A stretch of DNA of 64,000 nt, taken from assembly GCF_014648395.1 (NCBI RefSeq), contig NZ_BMRA01000002.1:528113-592112 (forward strand), read 5' to 3'. The position numbers were made by a program, and so were the translations under genes. Positions 41,774 to 52,249 of this stretch are shown here, one piece after another. The notes under the pieces were generated by a model. The model made no database searches. It had not been told where the DNA came from and saw nothing but the letters and a program-made list of their open reading frames with translations. The stretch is from Micromonospora fulviviridis (GTDB lineage Bacteria; Actinomycetota; Actinomycetes; Mycobacteriales; Micromonosporaceae). The stretch's first letter is position 1, and each line of letters opens with the position of its first letter.

Positions 41774-43438
41774 ATGTACCAGCCCGTCCGCGCCGCCCGC
41801 GGCACCGCACGCACCGCGAAGGGGTGGCCGCAGGAGGCCGCGCTGCGGATGCTGATGAACAACCTCGACCCGGAGGTGGCCGAGCGCCCCGAGGACCTGG
41901 TGGTCTACGGCGGCACCGGCAAGGCGGCCCGGGACTGGCCGTCGTACCACGCGCTGGTCCGGACCCTGACGGACCTGCGCGAGGACGAGACCATGCTGGT
42001 GCAGTCCGGCCGCCCGGTCGGCGTGATGCGCACCCACGAGTGGGCGCCCCGGGTGCTGCTGGCCAACTCGAACCTGGTCGGCGACTGGGCCACCTGGCCG
42101 GAGTTCCGCCGCCTGGAGGCGCTCGGCCTGACCATGTACGGGCAGATGACCGCCGGCTCCTGGATCTACATCGGCACGCAGGGCATCCTCCAGGGCACCT
42201 ACGAGACGTTCGCGGCGGTGGCCGAGAAGCGGTTCAACGGCACGCTGGCCGGGACGCTGACGCTGACCGCCGGCTGCGGCGGGATGGGCGGGGCGCAGCC
42301 CTTGGCGGTCACCATGAACGGCGGCGCCTGCCTGATCGTCGACGTGGACCGCAGCCGGCTGGAGCGCCGGGCGCACGACCGCTACCTGGACGAGATCGCC
42401 GACAACCTGGACGACGCCGTCGAGCGGGTGCTCGCCGCGAAGCGTGAGCGCCGGGCGCTGAGTGTCGGCGTGGTCGGCAACGCCGCGGTCGTCTTCCCCG
42501 AGCTGCTGGTCCGGGGCGTCGAGATCGACGTGGTGACCGATCAGACCAGCGCGCACGACCCGCTGTCGTACCTGCCCGTGGGGGTGGAGCTGGCCGACGC
42601 CCGGGACTACGCGGCGAAGAAGCCGGCGGAGTTCACCGACCGGGCCCGGGCGTCGATGGCCCGGCACGTGGCGGCGATGGTCGGCTTCCTGGACGCCGGC
42701 GCCGAGGTCTTCGACTACGGCAACTCGATCCGCGGCGAGGCGAAGCTCGCCGGCTACGAGCGGGCCTTCGACTTCCCCGGCTTCGTGCCGGCGTACATCC
42801 GGCCGCTGTTCTGCGAGGGCAAGGGCCCGTTCCGCTGGGCGGCGCTCTCCGGCGACCCGAAGGACATCGCGGCCACCGACCGGGCCATCCTCGACCTGTT
42901 CCCCGAGAACGAGTCCCTCGCCCGGTGGATCCGGATGGCCGGCGAGCGGGTCGCCTTCCAGGGCCTGCCGGCCCGGATCTGCTGGCTCGGCTACGGCGAG
43001 CGGGACAAGGCCGGGGTGCGGTTCAACGAGATGGTCGCCTCCGGCGAGCTGAGCGCGCCCGTGGTAATCGGCCGCGACCACCTGGACTGCGGCAGCGTGG
43101 CCAGCCCCTACCGGGAGACCGAGGCGATGGCCGACGGCTCCGACGCGATCGCCGACTGGCCGCTGCTCAACGCGCTGGTCAACACCGCGAGCGGGGCCTC
43201 CTGGGTGTCGATCCACCACGGCGGCGGGGTCGGCATCGGCCGGTCCATCCACGCCGGGCAGGTCTGCGTGGCCGACGGCACCGCCCTCGCCGGGCAGAAG
43301 ATCGAGCGGGTGCTCACCAACGACCCGGCCATGGGCGTCATCCGGCACGTCGACGCCGGCTACGACGACGCCCGCGAGGTCGCGGCGCGCACCGGCGTCC
43401 GCGTCCCCATGGCGGAGGGCACGGAGGGTACGGCGTGA
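41774..43438 (+). CDS. hutU: Urocanate hydratase
   Basis: The 554-residue protein matches HutU throughout: [20 protein letters not shown] [28 protein letters not shown] and the NAD-binding region [13 protein letters not shown]. The catalytic Cys/Asp region is near [17 protein letters not shown], and the C-terminal [11 protein letters not shown] is conserved. It converts urocanate to imidazolone propionate using NAD as electrophile. AGAGGAG precedes the ATG. Its stop overlaps the next GTG (GTGA). Confidence 0.97.
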   Translation: MYQPVRAARGTARTAKGWPQEAALRMLMNNLDPEVAERPEDLVVYGGTGKAARDWPSYHALVRTLTDLREDETMLVQSGRPVGVMRTHEWAPRVLLANSNLVGDWATWPEFRRLEALGLTMYGQMTAGSWIYIGTQGILQGTYETFAAVAEKRFNGTLAGTLTLTAGCGGMGGAQPLAVTMNGGACLIVDVDRSRLERRAHDRYLDEIADNLDDAVERVLAAKRERRALSVGVVGNAAVVFPELLVRGVEIDVVTDQTSAHDPLSYLPVGVELADARDYAAKKPAEFTDRARASMARHVAAMVGFLDAGAEVFDYGNSIRGEAKLAGYERAFDFPGFVPAYIRPLFCEGKGPFRWAALSGDPKDIAATDRAILDLFPENESLARWIRMAGERVAFQGLPARICWLGYGERDKAGVRFNEMVASGELSAPVVIGRDHLDCGSVASPYRETEAMADGSDAIADWPLLNALVNTASGASWVSIHHGGGVGIGRSIHAGQVCVADGTALAGQKIERVLTNDPAMGVIRHVDAGYDDAREVAARTGVRVPMAEGTEGTA

Positions 43439-44634
43439 GCGATCTCGCCGTTCGGTTCCGCAAGCTCTGGGACGAGATCGCTCCCGTGGGGCGGGACGCG
43501 GGCAGCGGCGGCTACCTGCGCTACGCGCTCACCGAGCCGGAACTCACGCTGCGAACCTGGTTCCGGGAGCAGGCCGGGCAGCGCGGCATGCCGGTCACCG
43601 AGGACGGCAACGGCAACCTGTTCGCCTGGTGGGGCGACCCGGTGGCCGGGGACGCCGTGCTCACCGGCAGCCACTTCGACTCGGTGCCGCACGGCGGGGC
43701 GTACGACGGGCCGCTCGGGATCGTCAGCGCGTTCCTGGCCGTGGACGAGCTGCGGGCCGCCGGGGCCGCCCCGGTCCGGCCGGTGGCGGTGGCCGCGTTC
43801 GTCGAGGAGGAGGGCGGCCGGTTCGGCGTACCCTGCCTGGGGTCGCGGCTGCTCACCGGGGAGATCGCGGTGGAGCGCGCGGCCGGGCTGCGCGACGCGG
43901 CGGGGGTGAGCTTCGCCGAGGCGCTGGGCGACCGGCCGGCGGGCGGCGACCCCGGCCTGCTCGGCCGCTTCGCGGCCTTCGTGGAGCTGCACGTCGAGCA
44001 GGGCCGGGCGCTGGTCGACCTCGGCGCGCCGGTCGCGGTGGCCAGCGCCATCTGGCCGCACGGCCGCTGGCGCTTCGACTTCGCCGGCGAGGGCAACCAC
44101 GCGGGTACGACCCGGATGGCCGACCGCCGCGACCCGATGCTCACCTACGCGTTCACCGTGCTCGCGGCCAACAAGGAGGCCCGGCTACGCGACGCGCACG
44201 CCACCGTGGGCCGGGTGGCCGTCGAGCCGAACGCCACCAACGCCATCCCGTCGAAGGTGACCGGCTGGCTGGACGCCCGGGCGGCCGAGCCGGAGACGCT
44301 GGACGGCCTGGTCGAGGCGGTCCGGGCCAAGGCCGCCGAGCGGGCGCGGCGGGACGGCACCGAGCTGACCTGCACCCAGGAGTCGGCCACCCCGCTGGTG
44401 TCCTTCGACGGCGGGCTGGCCGGCCGGCTGGCCGCGCTGCTCGACGCGCCGGTGCTGCCCACCGGGGCCGGGCACGACGCCGGGGTGCTGGCCGCGCACC
44501 TGCCGACCGCAATGCTCTTCGTGCGGAACCCGACCGGGGTGTCGCACTCCCCCGCGGAGTCGGCCACCGACGCCGACTGCGCCGCCGGGGTGGTCGCCCT
44601 GGCCCGGGTGCTGGAGGAGCTGGCATGCCGTTGA
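43435..44634 (+). CDS. M20-family amidohydrolase (allantoate amidohydrolase-like), probable N-formylglutamate hydrolase
   Basis: The 399-residue protein is an M20 metallopeptidase-like hydrolase: [18 protein letters not shown] supplies metal-binding His and Asp, [12 protein letters not shown] the Glu pair, ELHVEQG and SHSPAESAT further ligands, and [11 protein letters not shown] the dimer-site His. Family members cut N-carbamoyl or allantoate amides. Here it sits inside the hut operon between hutU and hutF, and no hutG is present. I therefore infer that it removes the formyl group from N-formylglutamate. Both ends overlap neighbouring genes. Confidence 0.82.
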   Translation: MSDLAVRFRKLWDEIAPVGRDAGSGGYLRYALTEPELTLRTWFREQAGQRGMPVTEDGNGNLFAWWGDPVAGDAVLTGSHFDSVPHGGAYDGPLGIVSAFLAVDELRAAGAAPVRPVAVAAFVEEEGGRFGVPCLGSRLLTGEIAVERAAGLRDAAGVSFAEALGDRPAGGDPGLLGRFAAFVELHVEQGRALVDLGAPVAVASAIWPHGRWRFDFAGEGNHAGTTRMADRRDPMLTYAFTVLAANKEARLRDAHATVGRVAVEPNATNAIPSKVTGWLDARAAEPETLDGLVEAVRAKAAERARRDGTELTCTQESATPLVSFDGGLAGRLAALLDAPVLPTGAGHDAGVLAAHLPTAMLFVRNPTGVSHSPAESATDADCAAGVVALARVLEELACR

Positions 44635-45983
44635 CCCGCTGGCTGGCCGAGTACGCCTGGCTGCCCGACCACGCCGAGCCCACCCCGGACGTGCTGATCG
44701 AGGCGGAGGGCGGCCGGATCACCGCGGTCGCCCCGCTGGTCGGCGGGGGCGCGCCCGCCGCCGGGGTCGAGGTGCTGGGCGACGCGGTACGCCTGCCCGG
44801 GCTCACCCTGCCCGGCCTGGCCAACGCCCACTCGCACGCCTTCCACCGGGCGCTGCGCGGGCGCACCCACGGCGGGCGGGGCGACTTCTGGAGCTGGCGG
44901 GACGTCATGTACGACGTGGCCGCCCGGCTCGACCCCGACTCCTACCTGGCCCTGGCCCGGGCCGCGTACGCCGAGATGGCCCTCGCGGGGATCACCTGCG
45001 TCGGCGAGTTCCACTACCTGCACCACGGCCCGGCGGGCAGGCCGTACGCCGACCCGAACGCCATGTCGGCCGCGCTGGTCGAGGCCGCCGCGCACGCCGG
45101 GATCCGGCTCACCCTGCTGGACACCGCGTACCTGACCGCCAGCGTGGACGGCGCGGAACTCGTCGGGACGCAGCGCCGGTTCGGCGACGGCGACGCGCTG
45201 CGCTGGGCGGAGCGCGTCGACGCCTTCCGGCCCGAGAACGACCATGCCCGGCTGGGCGCGGCGATCCACTCGGTCCGCGCGGTGCCCGCCGAGCAGCTCG
45301 CCACCGTGGCCGGCTGGGCCGACCGCAACGGCGTGCCGCTGCACGTGCACCTCTCCGAGCAGCCGGCCGAGAACGACGCCTGCCGGGCCGTGCATGGTTG
45401 CAGCCCGACCCGGCTGCTGGCCGACCACGGGGTGCTGGGCCCGCACACCACGGCGGTGCACGCCACCCACCCGACCAGCGCCGACGTCGCCCTGCTCGGC
45501 GAGAGCCGGACCGGGGTGTGCCTCTGCCCGACCACCGAGCGGGACCTGGCCGACGGGATCGGGCCGGCCCGGCGGATGGCCGAGGCGGGCAGCCCGCTCA
45601 GCCTGGGCAGCGACAGCCACGCCGTGGTCGACCTCTTCGAGGAGGCCCGCGCCGTGGAGCTGGACGAGCGGCTGCGCACGCGGAAGCGGGGGCACTTCGC
45701 CGCCGCCGAGCTGGTCGGCGCGGCCACCGTCGCCGGGCACGCCGCGCTCGGCTGGGGCGACGCCGGCCGGCTGTCGGTCGGGGACCGGGCCGACCTGGTG
45801 ACGGTACGCCTGGACAGCGTCCGGACCGCCGGGGTGCCGCCGGTCGGCGCGTTCTTCGCGGCCACCGCCGCCGACGTGACGCACGTGGTGGTCGACGGGC
45901 GGACGGTGGTGGCCGACGGCCGGCACCTGACCGTGGACGTGCCGGCCGAACTCCACTCGGCCATCGCGGAGGTGACGTCATGA
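44625..45983 (+). CDS. hutF: Formimidoylglutamate deiminase
   Basis: The 452-residue protein is an amidohydrolase-fold deiminase: [19 protein letters not shown] carries the two metal His residues, [14 protein letters not shown] the third His and the substrate-binding part, and [16 protein letters not shown] the metal Asp. HutF turns N-formimidoyl-L-glutamate into N-formyl-L-glutamate and ammonia. The ATG lies 10 nt inside the previous gene; the stop overlaps hutI (ATGA). Confidence 0.93.
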   Translation: MPLTRWLAEYAWLPDHAEPTPDVLIEAEGGRITAVAPLVGGGAPAAGVEVLGDAVRLPGLTLPGLANAHSHAFHRALRGRTHGGRGDFWSWRDVMYDVAARLDPDSYLALARAAYAEMALAGITCVGEFHYLHHGPAGRPYADPNAMSAALVEAAAHAGIRLTLLDTAYLTASVDGAELVGTQRRFGDGDALRWAERVDAFRPENDHARLGAAIHSVRAVPAEQLATVAGWADRNGVPLHVHLSEQPAENDACRAVHGCSPTRLLADHGVLGPHTTAVHATHPTSADVALLGESRTGVCLCPTTERDLADGIGPARRMAEAGSPLSLGSDSHAVVDLFEEARAVELDERLRTRKRGHFAAAELVGAATVAGHAALGWGDAGRLSVGDRADLVTVRLDSVRTAGVPPVGAFFAATAADVTHVVVDGRTVVADGRHLTVDVPAELHSAIAEVTS

Positions 45984-47257
45984 GCCGGGACGGCTTCCCG
46001 GAGCGGCCGGTGCGGCCCGGCGACCGGCTCCGGCCGGCGGTGCGGAACTCCGGCAGCCTGCTCGTCGACAACATCGGCGAGCTGGTCACCAACGACGGCC
46101 GGGCGGGCGACCCGTTGGGGATCCGACGCGGCGCCGCCCTGCTGGTCGAGGACGGGGAGGTCGCCTGGGTCGGGCCGGCCCGGGACGCACCGGCCGCCGA
46201 CCGGCGGATCGACGCCGAGGGCGCGGCCGTGCTGCCCGGCTTCGTGGACAGCCACGCCCACCTGGTCTTCGCCGGCGACCGGGCCGCCGAGTTCGCCGCC
46301 CGGATGGCCGGCGAGCCCTACACCGGGGGCGGCATCCGGACCACCGTGGGCGCCACCCGGGCCGCCTCCGACGACGAGCTGCGGGACACCGTACGGCGGC
46401 TGCGCGCGGAGGCGATGCGGCAGGGCACCACCACCATCGAAATCAAGAGCGGGTACGGGCTGACCGTCGCCGACGAGGCCCGCTCGCTGCGGATCGCCAC
46501 CGAGTTCAGCGAGGACACCACCTTCCTGGGCGCGCACGTGGTCCCCGCCGAGTACGCCGACCGCCCCGACGACTACGTGGGCATGGTGTGCGGGCCGATG
46601 CTCGCCGCCGCCGCGCCGTACGCCCGCTGGATCGACGTGTTCTGCGAGCGGGGCGCCTTCGACGTGGACCACGCCCGGGCGATCCTCGCCTGCGGGCAGG
46701 CCGTCGGCCTGGGCGTGCGGGTGCACGCCAACCAGCTCGGCCCCGGGCCGGGCGTCCAGCTCGGGGTGGAGCTGGGCGCGGCCAGCGTGGACCACTGCAC
46801 GCACCTGACCGACGCCGACGTCGACGCGCTCGCGTCGCGCCGGGTCGACTGCATGTGCCCGGACGGCCTGCACACCACCACCGTCGCCACCCTGCTGCCC
46901 GGGGCGGAGTTCTCCACCCGGTCGCCGTACCCGGACGCGCGCCGGCTGCTCGACGCCGGCGTGACCGTGGCCCTGGCCACCGACTGCAACCCCGGGTCGT
47001 CGTACACCTCGTCGATGCCGTTCTGCATCGCCCTCGCCGTACGCGAGATGCGGATGACCCCGGCGGAGGCGGTCTGGGCCGCGACCGCCGGCGGGGCGGC
47101 GGCGCTGCGGCGCACCGACGTGGGCCGGCTCGCGCGGGGCGCGCGGGCCGACCTCATGATCCTCGACGCCCCGTCCCACCTGCACCTGGCCTACCGGCCG
47201 GGGGTTCCCTTGATCCGCCAGGTTCTGCACAACGGAGTGCCGCAATGTCGACCGTAG
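45980..47257 (+). CDS. hutI: Imidazolonepropionase
   Basis: The 425-residue protein has the HutI marks: [19 protein letters not shown] (metal His pair), [24 protein letters not shown] and [16 protein letters not shown] (metal Asp). It hydrolyses 4-imidazolone-5-propanoate to formimidoylglutamate. GGAGGTG lies well placed before the ATG, which overlaps hutF by 4 nt. Confidence 0.96.
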   Translation: MSRDGFPERPVRPGDRLRPAVRNSGSLLVDNIGELVTNDGRAGDPLGIRRGAALLVEDGEVAWVGPARDAPAADRRIDAEGAAVLPGFVDSHAHLVFAGDRAAEFAARMAGEPYTGGGIRTTVGATRAASDDELRDTVRRLRAEAMRQGTTTIEIKSGYGLTVADEARSLRIATEFSEDTTFLGAHVVPAEYADRPDDYVGMVCGPMLAAAAPYARWIDVFCERGAFDVDHARAILACGQAVGLGVRVHANQLGPGPGVQLGVELGAASVDHCTHLTDADVDALASRRVDCMCPDGLHTTTVATLLPGAEFSTRSPYPDARRLLDAGVTVALATDCNPGSSYTSSMPFCIALAVREMRMTPAEAVWAATAGGAAALRRTDVGRLARGARADLMILDAPSHLHLAYRPGVPLIRQVLHNGVPQCRP

Positions 47258-48783
47258 TCATCCAGCCCACCGGGATCTCCCCCGCCGACGTGCTCGCCGT
47301 GGCGCGCGGCACCGCCAAGGTCGTCCTCGACCCCGCCACGGTGGAGGCGATGGCCACCAGCCGGTCCATCGTGGACGGTATCGAGGCCGCCGGCCGGCCC
47401 GTGTACGGCGTCTCCACCGGATTCGGGGCGCTCGCCAACACCTTCGTCGCGCCCGAGCGGCGGGCCGAACTCCAGCACGCGCTGATCCGCTCGCACGCCG
47501 CCGGTGTGGGCGCGCCCATGCCCCGCGAGGTGGTGCGGGCCATGATGCTGCTGCGGGTGCGCTCGCTCGCCCTGGGCCGCTCCGGGGTCCGGCCGCTGGT
47601 CGCCGAGGCCCTGGTGGACCTGCTCAACCACGAGGTGACCCCGTGGGTGCCCGAGCACGGCTCGCTCGGCGCCTCCGGCGACCTGGCGCCCCTCGCCCAC
47701 TGCGCGCTGGTGCTGATCGGCGAGGGCTGGGTGCTCGGCCCGGCCGGCGACCGGCTGCCGGCCGGCGACGCGCTGCGCCGGGTCGGGCTGGAGCCGGTGG
47801 AGCTGGCCGCCAAGGAGGGGCTGGCGCTCATCAACGGCACCGACGGCATGCTCGGCATGCTGCTGCTGGCCGTGCACGACGCCCGGCACCTGTTCGCCAT
47901 GGCGGACGTGACCGCCGCGCTGGCCATCGAGGCGATGCTCGGCTCGGAGCGGCCGTTCATGCCGGAGCTGCACGCCATCCGGCCGCACCCCGGCCAGGCC
48001 GCCTCGGCCGCGAACATCCACAAGCTGCTGCAGGACTCGGCGGTGATGGACTCGCACCGCGACGACCTGGCGCACGCCGTGCAGGACGCCTACTCGATGC
48101 GCTGCGCGCCGCAGGTGGCCGGGGCGGCCCGGGACACCCTCGACTTCGTCGAGGTGGTGGCCGGGCGGGAGCTGCTGTCGGTGGTGGACAACCCGGTGGT
48201 GCTGCCGGACGGGCGGGTCGAGTCGACCGGCAACTTCCACGGCGCGCCGCTCGGCTTCGCCGCCGACTACCTGGCCATCGCCGCGTCCGAGGTGGGCGCG
48301 ATCGCCGAGCGCCGCGTGGACCGGCTGCTCGACGTCACCCGCTCCCGGGAGCTGCCGGCGTTCCTCTCCCCCGACGCCGGGGTCAACTCCGGCCTGATGA
48401 TCGCCCAGTACACGGCGGCCGGGATCGTCGCGGAGAACCGCCGGCTGGCCGCACCCGCCTCGGTCGACTCGCTGCCCACCAGCGGCATGCAGGAGGACCA
48501 CGTCTCGATGGGCTGGGCGGCGACCAAGAAGCTGCGCACCGTGCTGGACAACCTGACCAGCCTGCTCGCCGTGGAACTGCTGGCCGGCGTACGCGGGCTC
48601 CAGCTCCGCGCCCCGCTGGCCCCGTCGCCGGCCGGCCGGGCCGCGCTGGCCGCGCTCGGCGAGGCGATCGGCGAGCCGGGGCCGGACGTGTTCCTCGCCC
48701 CGCTCATGGAGGCGGCGCGGGAGGTCGTCCGCGGCCCCGAGCTGCGGGCCGCGATCGAGCGCGAGGTCGGCCCGCTGAGCTGA
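47245..48783 (+). CDS. hutH: Histidine ammonia-lyase
   Basis: The 512-residue protein contains [14 protein letters not shown], whose Ala-Ser-Gly forms the MIO electrophile, plus [14 protein letters not shown] and the C-terminal [11 protein letters not shown]. It removes ammonia from histidine to give urocanate, the first step of the pathway, although its gene is last in the operon. It overlaps hutI by 13 nt. A terminator hairpin follows. Confidence 0.97.
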   Translation: MSTVVIQPTGISPADVLAVARGTAKVVLDPATVEAMATSRSIVDGIEAAGRPVYGVSTGFGALANTFVAPERRAELQHALIRSHAAGVGAPMPREVVRAMMLLRVRSLALGRSGVRPLVAEALVDLLNHEVTPWVPEHGSLGASGDLAPLAHCALVLIGEGWVLGPAGDRLPAGDALRRVGLEPVELAAKEGLALINGTDGMLGMLLLAVHDARHLFAMADVTAALAIEAMLGSERPFMPELHAIRPHPGQAASAANIHKLLQDSAVMDSHRDDLAHAVQDAYSMRCAPQVAGAARDTLDFVEVVAGRELLSVVDNPVVLPDGRVESTGNFHGAPLGFAADYLAIAASEVGAIAERRVDRLLDVTRSRELPAFLSPDAGVNSGLMIAQYTAAGIVAENRRLAAPASVDSLPTSGMQEDHVSMGWAATKKLRTVLDNLTSLLAVELLAGVRGLQLRAPLAPSPAGRAALAALGEAIGEPGPDVFLAPLMEAAREVVRGPELRAAIEREVGPLS

Positions 48784-48806
48784 ACCCCGGGCGCGGTCGA
48801 GCCGTC

Positions 48807-48843
48807 CACGCCCCGGAGCCGGTCAACGGTACGCCGGGGCGTG
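48807..48843. terminator. Bidirectional terminator between hutH and XRE gene
   Basis: A perfect 10-bp stem (48807-48816 with 48834-48843) has a 17-nt loop that contains the XRE gene's stop codon (48823-48825). It lies 23 nt past the hutH stop. Confidence 0.6.
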
Positions 48844-49659
48844 GGCGAGCAGGGCGACCGCGTCGCGGTCCGGGGTCCCCGGGTCGGCCTGGAAGGCGAC
48901 GAACCGCTGCCCGTCCGGGGCGGTCAGGATCTCGGACGTCAGCTCCAGCCGGCCCACCCCGGGGTGCTGGAAGCTGCGTCGCGCGCCGCTCTTGACCCGT
49001 ACGTCGTAGTGGCGCCAGAGCGCCGCGAACTCCTCGGCGACCCCGGACAGCTCGGCCACCAGCCGGGCCAGCTCCCGCGACTCCGGGTCGGCGGCGGCGA
49101 CCGTCCGCAGGTGCGCCACGCAGTCCTCGGCCATCCGCCGCCACGGCACGAAGAGCGTGCGGGCGGCCGGGTGCACGAAGACGTACCGGATCAGGTTCCG
49201 TCGTTCCCCGGGCCACTGCTCGATCCCGGCCAGCAGCCGGAGCCCCTCCGGGTTGGCGGCGAGGACGTCGCTGGTCTGGCTCAGCACGTACGCCGGGGTG
49301 GGCCGGACGCTCTCCAGCAGCAGCCGCAGCCCGGGCCGTACCCTCGTGGCGGGGCGCGGGCGGCGGGCCGGGCGGCCGGACGCGTGGTGGGCCAACGCGT
49401 GCAGGTGGGCCCGCTCGTCGTCGTCGAGACGCAGCGCCGTGGCCAGCGCGTCGAGGACCGCCGGACCGGGGTTGGTGTCCCGGCCGCGCTCCAGCCGGAT
49501 GTAGTAGTCGACGCTCACGCCGGCCAGTGCGGCCAGCTCCTCGCGGCGCAGCCCCGGGGTCTGCCGGCGGCCGGCGCCGGGCGGCAGGCCCACCTCGGCC
49601 GGCCCGATCCGGCCCCGTCGGTTGCGCAGGAACTCGCCCAGTGCGCCGTGCTCCGCCAC
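48823..49659 (-). CDS. XRE-family regulator with MmyB-like ligand-binding domain
   Basis: The 278-residue protein has an N-terminal HTH (TPGLRREELAALAGVSVDYYIRLERGRDTNP) and the MmyB-like PAS-type domain (PTPAYVLSQTSDVLAANPEGLRLL, then RYVFVHPAARTLFVPW). These regulators usually repress an adjacent divergent oxidoreductase gene and bind small hydrophobic ligands. The GTG at 49659 is preceded, 6 nt away, by a weak -10-like CAGACT. The divergent SDR gene 102 bp away is the probable target. Confidence 0.85.
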   Translation of the reverse strand: MAEHGALGEFLRNRRGRIGPAEVGLPPGAGRRQTPGLRREELAALAGVSVDYYIRLERGRDTNPGPAVLDALATALRLDDDERAHLHALAHHASGRPARRPRPATRVRPGLRLLLESVRPTPAYVLSQTSDVLAANPEGLRLLAGIEQWPGERRNLIRYVFVHPAARTLFVPWRRMAEDCVAHLRTVAAADPESRELARLVAELSGVAEEFAALWRHYDVRVKSGARRSFQHPGVGRLELTSEILTAPDGQRFVAFQADPGTPDRDAVALLAHAPAYR

Positions 49660-49761
49660 CCGCAGAGTCTGACATCCCCGACCGGCACGCGGGGTGGCCC
49701 TGTCAGGGCCGGTCCCGCCACGGTCTTCCGGGCCCACGGACGGACCGGAAACCTGGGCGGC

Positions 49762-50478
49762 ATGGAACCATCTCGAATCCTGATCGTCGGCGGCAGCTCC
49801 GGCATGGGGCTGGCGCTGGCGGAACTGTTGCTGCACGGCGGTGCGGAGGTCACCATCGCCGGCCGTTCCGTCGGCCGCCTGGCCGAGGCGGCCCGCCGGC
49901 TGGGCGCACCCGAGCGGCTGCGCACCCACCCGGTCGACGTCGCCGACGAAGAGCAGGTACGCCGGCTCGCCGACGAGTGTGGACAGCTGGACCACGTGGT
50001 GGTCACCGCCGCCGACATGGCCGGGGCGTACGGGCCGCTGGCCGGGTTCGACCTCGACGCGGCGCGGGCGGTCCTCGGCACCAAGGTGCTCGGGCCGTGG
50101 CTGGTCGCCAAGCACGTCATGGTGGCCCCGGCCGGTTCGCTCACCGTCACCTCGGGCATCGCCGCCTACCGGCCCGCGCCGGGCGGCTCGATGGTCGCGA
50201 CCGCGAACGGGGCGCTGGAGTCGCTCGTGCGGGCGTTGGCGCTGGAACTCGCCCCGGTCCGGGTCAACGCCGTCTCGCCGGGCTGGGTGGACACCCCGAT
50301 CTGGGACACCTTCGCCGGCGACGCGAAGCACGACAGGCTGGCGGCCATGGCCGAGCGGCTACCCGGCGGTCGGGTGGGCGACCCGGCCGACATCGCCCGG
50401 GCCTTCGTGGCGGTCATGGAGAACCGGTTCATCACCGGGACGGTGCTGCACGTCGACGGCGGACATCGACTGGTCTGA
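49762..50478 (+). CDS. Short-chain dehydrogenase/reductase with altered catalytic motif
   Basis: The 238-residue protein has the Rossmann start ILIVGGSSGMGLALAELL, HPVDVAD, and VRVNAVSPGWVDTPIWD of SDR enzymes. The usual Tyr-x-x-x-Lys is not found: the matching region reads GGSMVATANGALESLV, although Ser in VTSG is kept. It may bind NAD(P) without classical reduction, or use another residue. The ATG follows ACCTGGGCGGC. It is divergently paired with the XRE regulator. Confidence 0.82.
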   Translation: MEPSRILIVGGSSGMGLALAELLLHGGAEVTIAGRSVGRLAEAARRLGAPERLRTHPVDVADEEQVRRLADECGQLDHVVVTAADMAGAYGPLAGFDLDAARAVLGTKVLGPWLVAKHVMVAPAGSLTVTSGIAAYRPAPGGSMVATANGALESLVRALALELAPVRVNAVSPGWVDTPIWDTFAGDAKHDRLAAMAERLPGGRVGDPADIARAFVAVMENRFITGTVLHVDGGHRLV

Positions 50479-50504
50479 GCGGTGGGTCCGCCCGGGACGC
50501 GCGG

Positions 50505-51122
50505 TCAGGCCGCCGGCGGAAGCACCTTGGCGACCAGCTTGGCCAGTTCGCGCAGCGCCTTGCCGCGGTGGCTGACCGCGTCCTTCTCCTCCGGGGTCAG
50601 CTCCGCGTTGGTCCGCTCCTGCCCGTCGCCCAGGAAGATCGGGTCGTAGCCGAAGCCACCGTCGCCGCGCGGGGCGCGCAGCAGCCGACCCGACTGCCGG
50701 CCGTCGACCAGGTGCTCCTTGCCGCTGGGCAGGACCAGCGCCACCGTGCAGACGAAGGCGGCGCCCCGGTGCTCGTCCGGCAGGTCGGCGATCTGGTCCA
50801 GCACGAGCTGGAGGTTGGCCTGGTCGTCGCCGTGTGAACCGGCCCAGCGGGCGCTGAACACGCCCGGCATGCCGTTGAGCGCGTCCACCGCCAGCCCGGA
50901 GTCGTCGGCGATGGTCGGCAGGCCGGTGCGCCGGCAGCCCTCCCGGGCCTTGATCAGCGCGTTCTCGCCGAAGGTCAGGCCGGACTCGGGCAGCTCCGGG
51001 TACTCCTCGACGTCGTCGAGCCCGAGCAGGGCGATCCGGTGGGCGCCGAGCGCGCCGTCGAGGATCCGCTGGAGCTCGACGAGCTTCTTCCGGTTGCGGG
51101 TGGCCAGGAGGACCTTGTTCAT
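50505..51122 (-). CDS. rdgB: Non-canonical purine NTP pyrophosphatase (RdgB/HAM1)
   Basis: The 205-residue protein begins VLLATRNRKKLVELQRIL and contains SGLTFGENALIKAREG, ADDSGLAVDALNGMPGVFSARWAG and GFGYDPIFLGDG, all Ham1 motifs. It hydrolyses dITP and XTP to monophosphates, keeping them out of nucleic acids. It overlaps the rph stop by 1 nt (TGATG), the usual rph-rdgB pair. Confidence 0.96.
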   Translation of the reverse strand: MNKVLLATRNRKKLVELQRILDGALGAHRIALLGLDDVEEYPELPESGLTFGENALIKAREGCRRTGLPTIADDSGLAVDALNGMPGVFSARWAGSHGDDQANLQLVLDQIADLPDEHRGAAFVCTVALVLPSGKEHLVDGRQSGRLLRAPRGDGGFGYDPIFLGDGQERTNAELTPEEKDAVSHRGKALRELAKLVAKVLPPAA

Positions 51123-51847
51123 CAGTTCAGCGCCTTCCGCTGCGCGTCGGCCAGTTCCAGGCAGCCCGCCACGCCCAGGTCGAGCAGGGCGTCCAGCTGA
51201 TCCCGGGCGAAGACGCCGGCCTCGCCCGTCCCCTGCACCTCGACGAAGTCACCCGTCCCGGTGCAGACCACGTTCATGTCCACCTCTGCCGCCACGTCCT
51301 CGTCGTAGCAGAGGTCGAGCCGCGGCTCGCCGGCGATGATGCCGACGCTGACCGCCGCCACCGACCGGTGCATCACCTTCTCCACCTTGCCGGCCAGGGC
51401 CTTGCGCTCGGCGAGCCAGGTCACCGCGTCGTGCAGCGCCACGTACGCCCCCGTGATGGCGGCCGTCCGGGTGCCGCCGTCGGCCTGGAGCACGTCGCAG
51501 TCGAGCACCACCGAGTTCTCGCCCAGCGCCTTAAGGTCGACGCAGGCCCGCAGGCTGCGGCCGATCAGCCGGGAGATCTCGTGGGTCCGGCCGCCGACCC
51601 GGCCCTTGACGCTCTCCCGGTCGGAGCGGGTGTTGGTGGCCCGGGGCAGCATCGCGTACTCGGCGGTCACCCAACCGAGCCCGGAGCCCTTGCGCCAGCG
51701 GGGCACGCCCTCGGTCACGCTGGCCGTGCAGAGCACCCGGGTCGCCCCGAACTCGACGAGCACGGAGCCTTCCGGGTGGGTGCTCCAGCCCCGGGTCAGG
51801 GTCACCGGTCGGAGTTGGTCGGGCCGCCGCCCGTCAGGTCGCGCCAT
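51122..51847 (-). CDS. rph: Ribonuclease PH
   Basis: The 241-residue phosphorolytic 3' exoribonuclease has [43 protein letters not shown] and [21 protein letters not shown], which supply the catalytic Arg and Asp residues. It trims tRNA 3' ends. TAAGGT lies exactly 6 nt before the ATG (51854-51859), a leaderless promoter. Confidence 0.96.
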   Translation of the reverse strand: MARPDGRRPDQLRPVTLTRGWSTHPEGSVLVEFGATRVLCTASVTEGVPRWRKGSGLGWVTAEYAMLPRATNTRSDRESVKGRVGGRTHEISRLIGRSLRACVDLKALGENSVVLDCDVLQADGGTRTAAITGAYVALHDAVTWLAERKALAGKVEKVMHRSVAAVSVGIIAGEPRLDLCYDEDVAAEVDMNVVCTGTGDFVEVQGTGEAGVFARDQLDALLDLGVAGCLELADAQRKALN

Positions 51848-52249
51848 GCCTGCACCTTATGCGGTGCCGTGATCGAACCGGCCCGCGGTCTCCCAACGGC
51901 CGCCCGCGACGGTCACGGTCGGCGGGTCTGACAGCCCGCGGACCAGGTCACGCTCCGCAACGACCGTGCCGCCCGGGCGGGTGCCCCCGGCCGCCTTTGC
52001 TCTGCAGCCATGGACGCATCAGCTACCGAACGTCATCACCTCCGCCAGCGGACACCGGGAAGACGGATCGGCAAACCGCAGCTCAACGAGCTGCTGCGTG
52101 GATGGCTGCAGAGCAAAGGCTGGCGCCGGCGACCTGCCGTCGGGACCAAGCCGGACACGGAGCGTCACACGATACTGCCCTACGGTGCGTGATCGGGACT
52201 CGCACCTCCGGCGGCGACCGACGGCAATGCGGCGCGCCGACCGGCCCGG
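51848..52249. other. 402-bp intergenic region with inverted repeat
   Basis: Apart from the rph promoter at the left, the stretch holds the 31-bp inverted repeat described separately. A 60-codon frame (52010-52192) runs through it but has no ribosome site, no known motif and a repeat at its start, so it is not called as a gene. Confidence 0.5.
51993..52120. repeat. 31-bp imperfect inverted repeat
   Basis: Arms 51993-52023 and 52090-52120 match at 28 of 31 positions, sharing ATGGCTGCAGAGCAAAGGC, with 66 nt between them. It could be a small MITE, a recombination target or a long-range RNA hairpin. No transposase is nearby. Confidence 0.65.

Noticed and set aside
52010..52192. 60-codon ORF in the rph-MBL gap
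   Set aside because: It begins inside an inverted repeat arm and has no ribosome site or recognisable motif.
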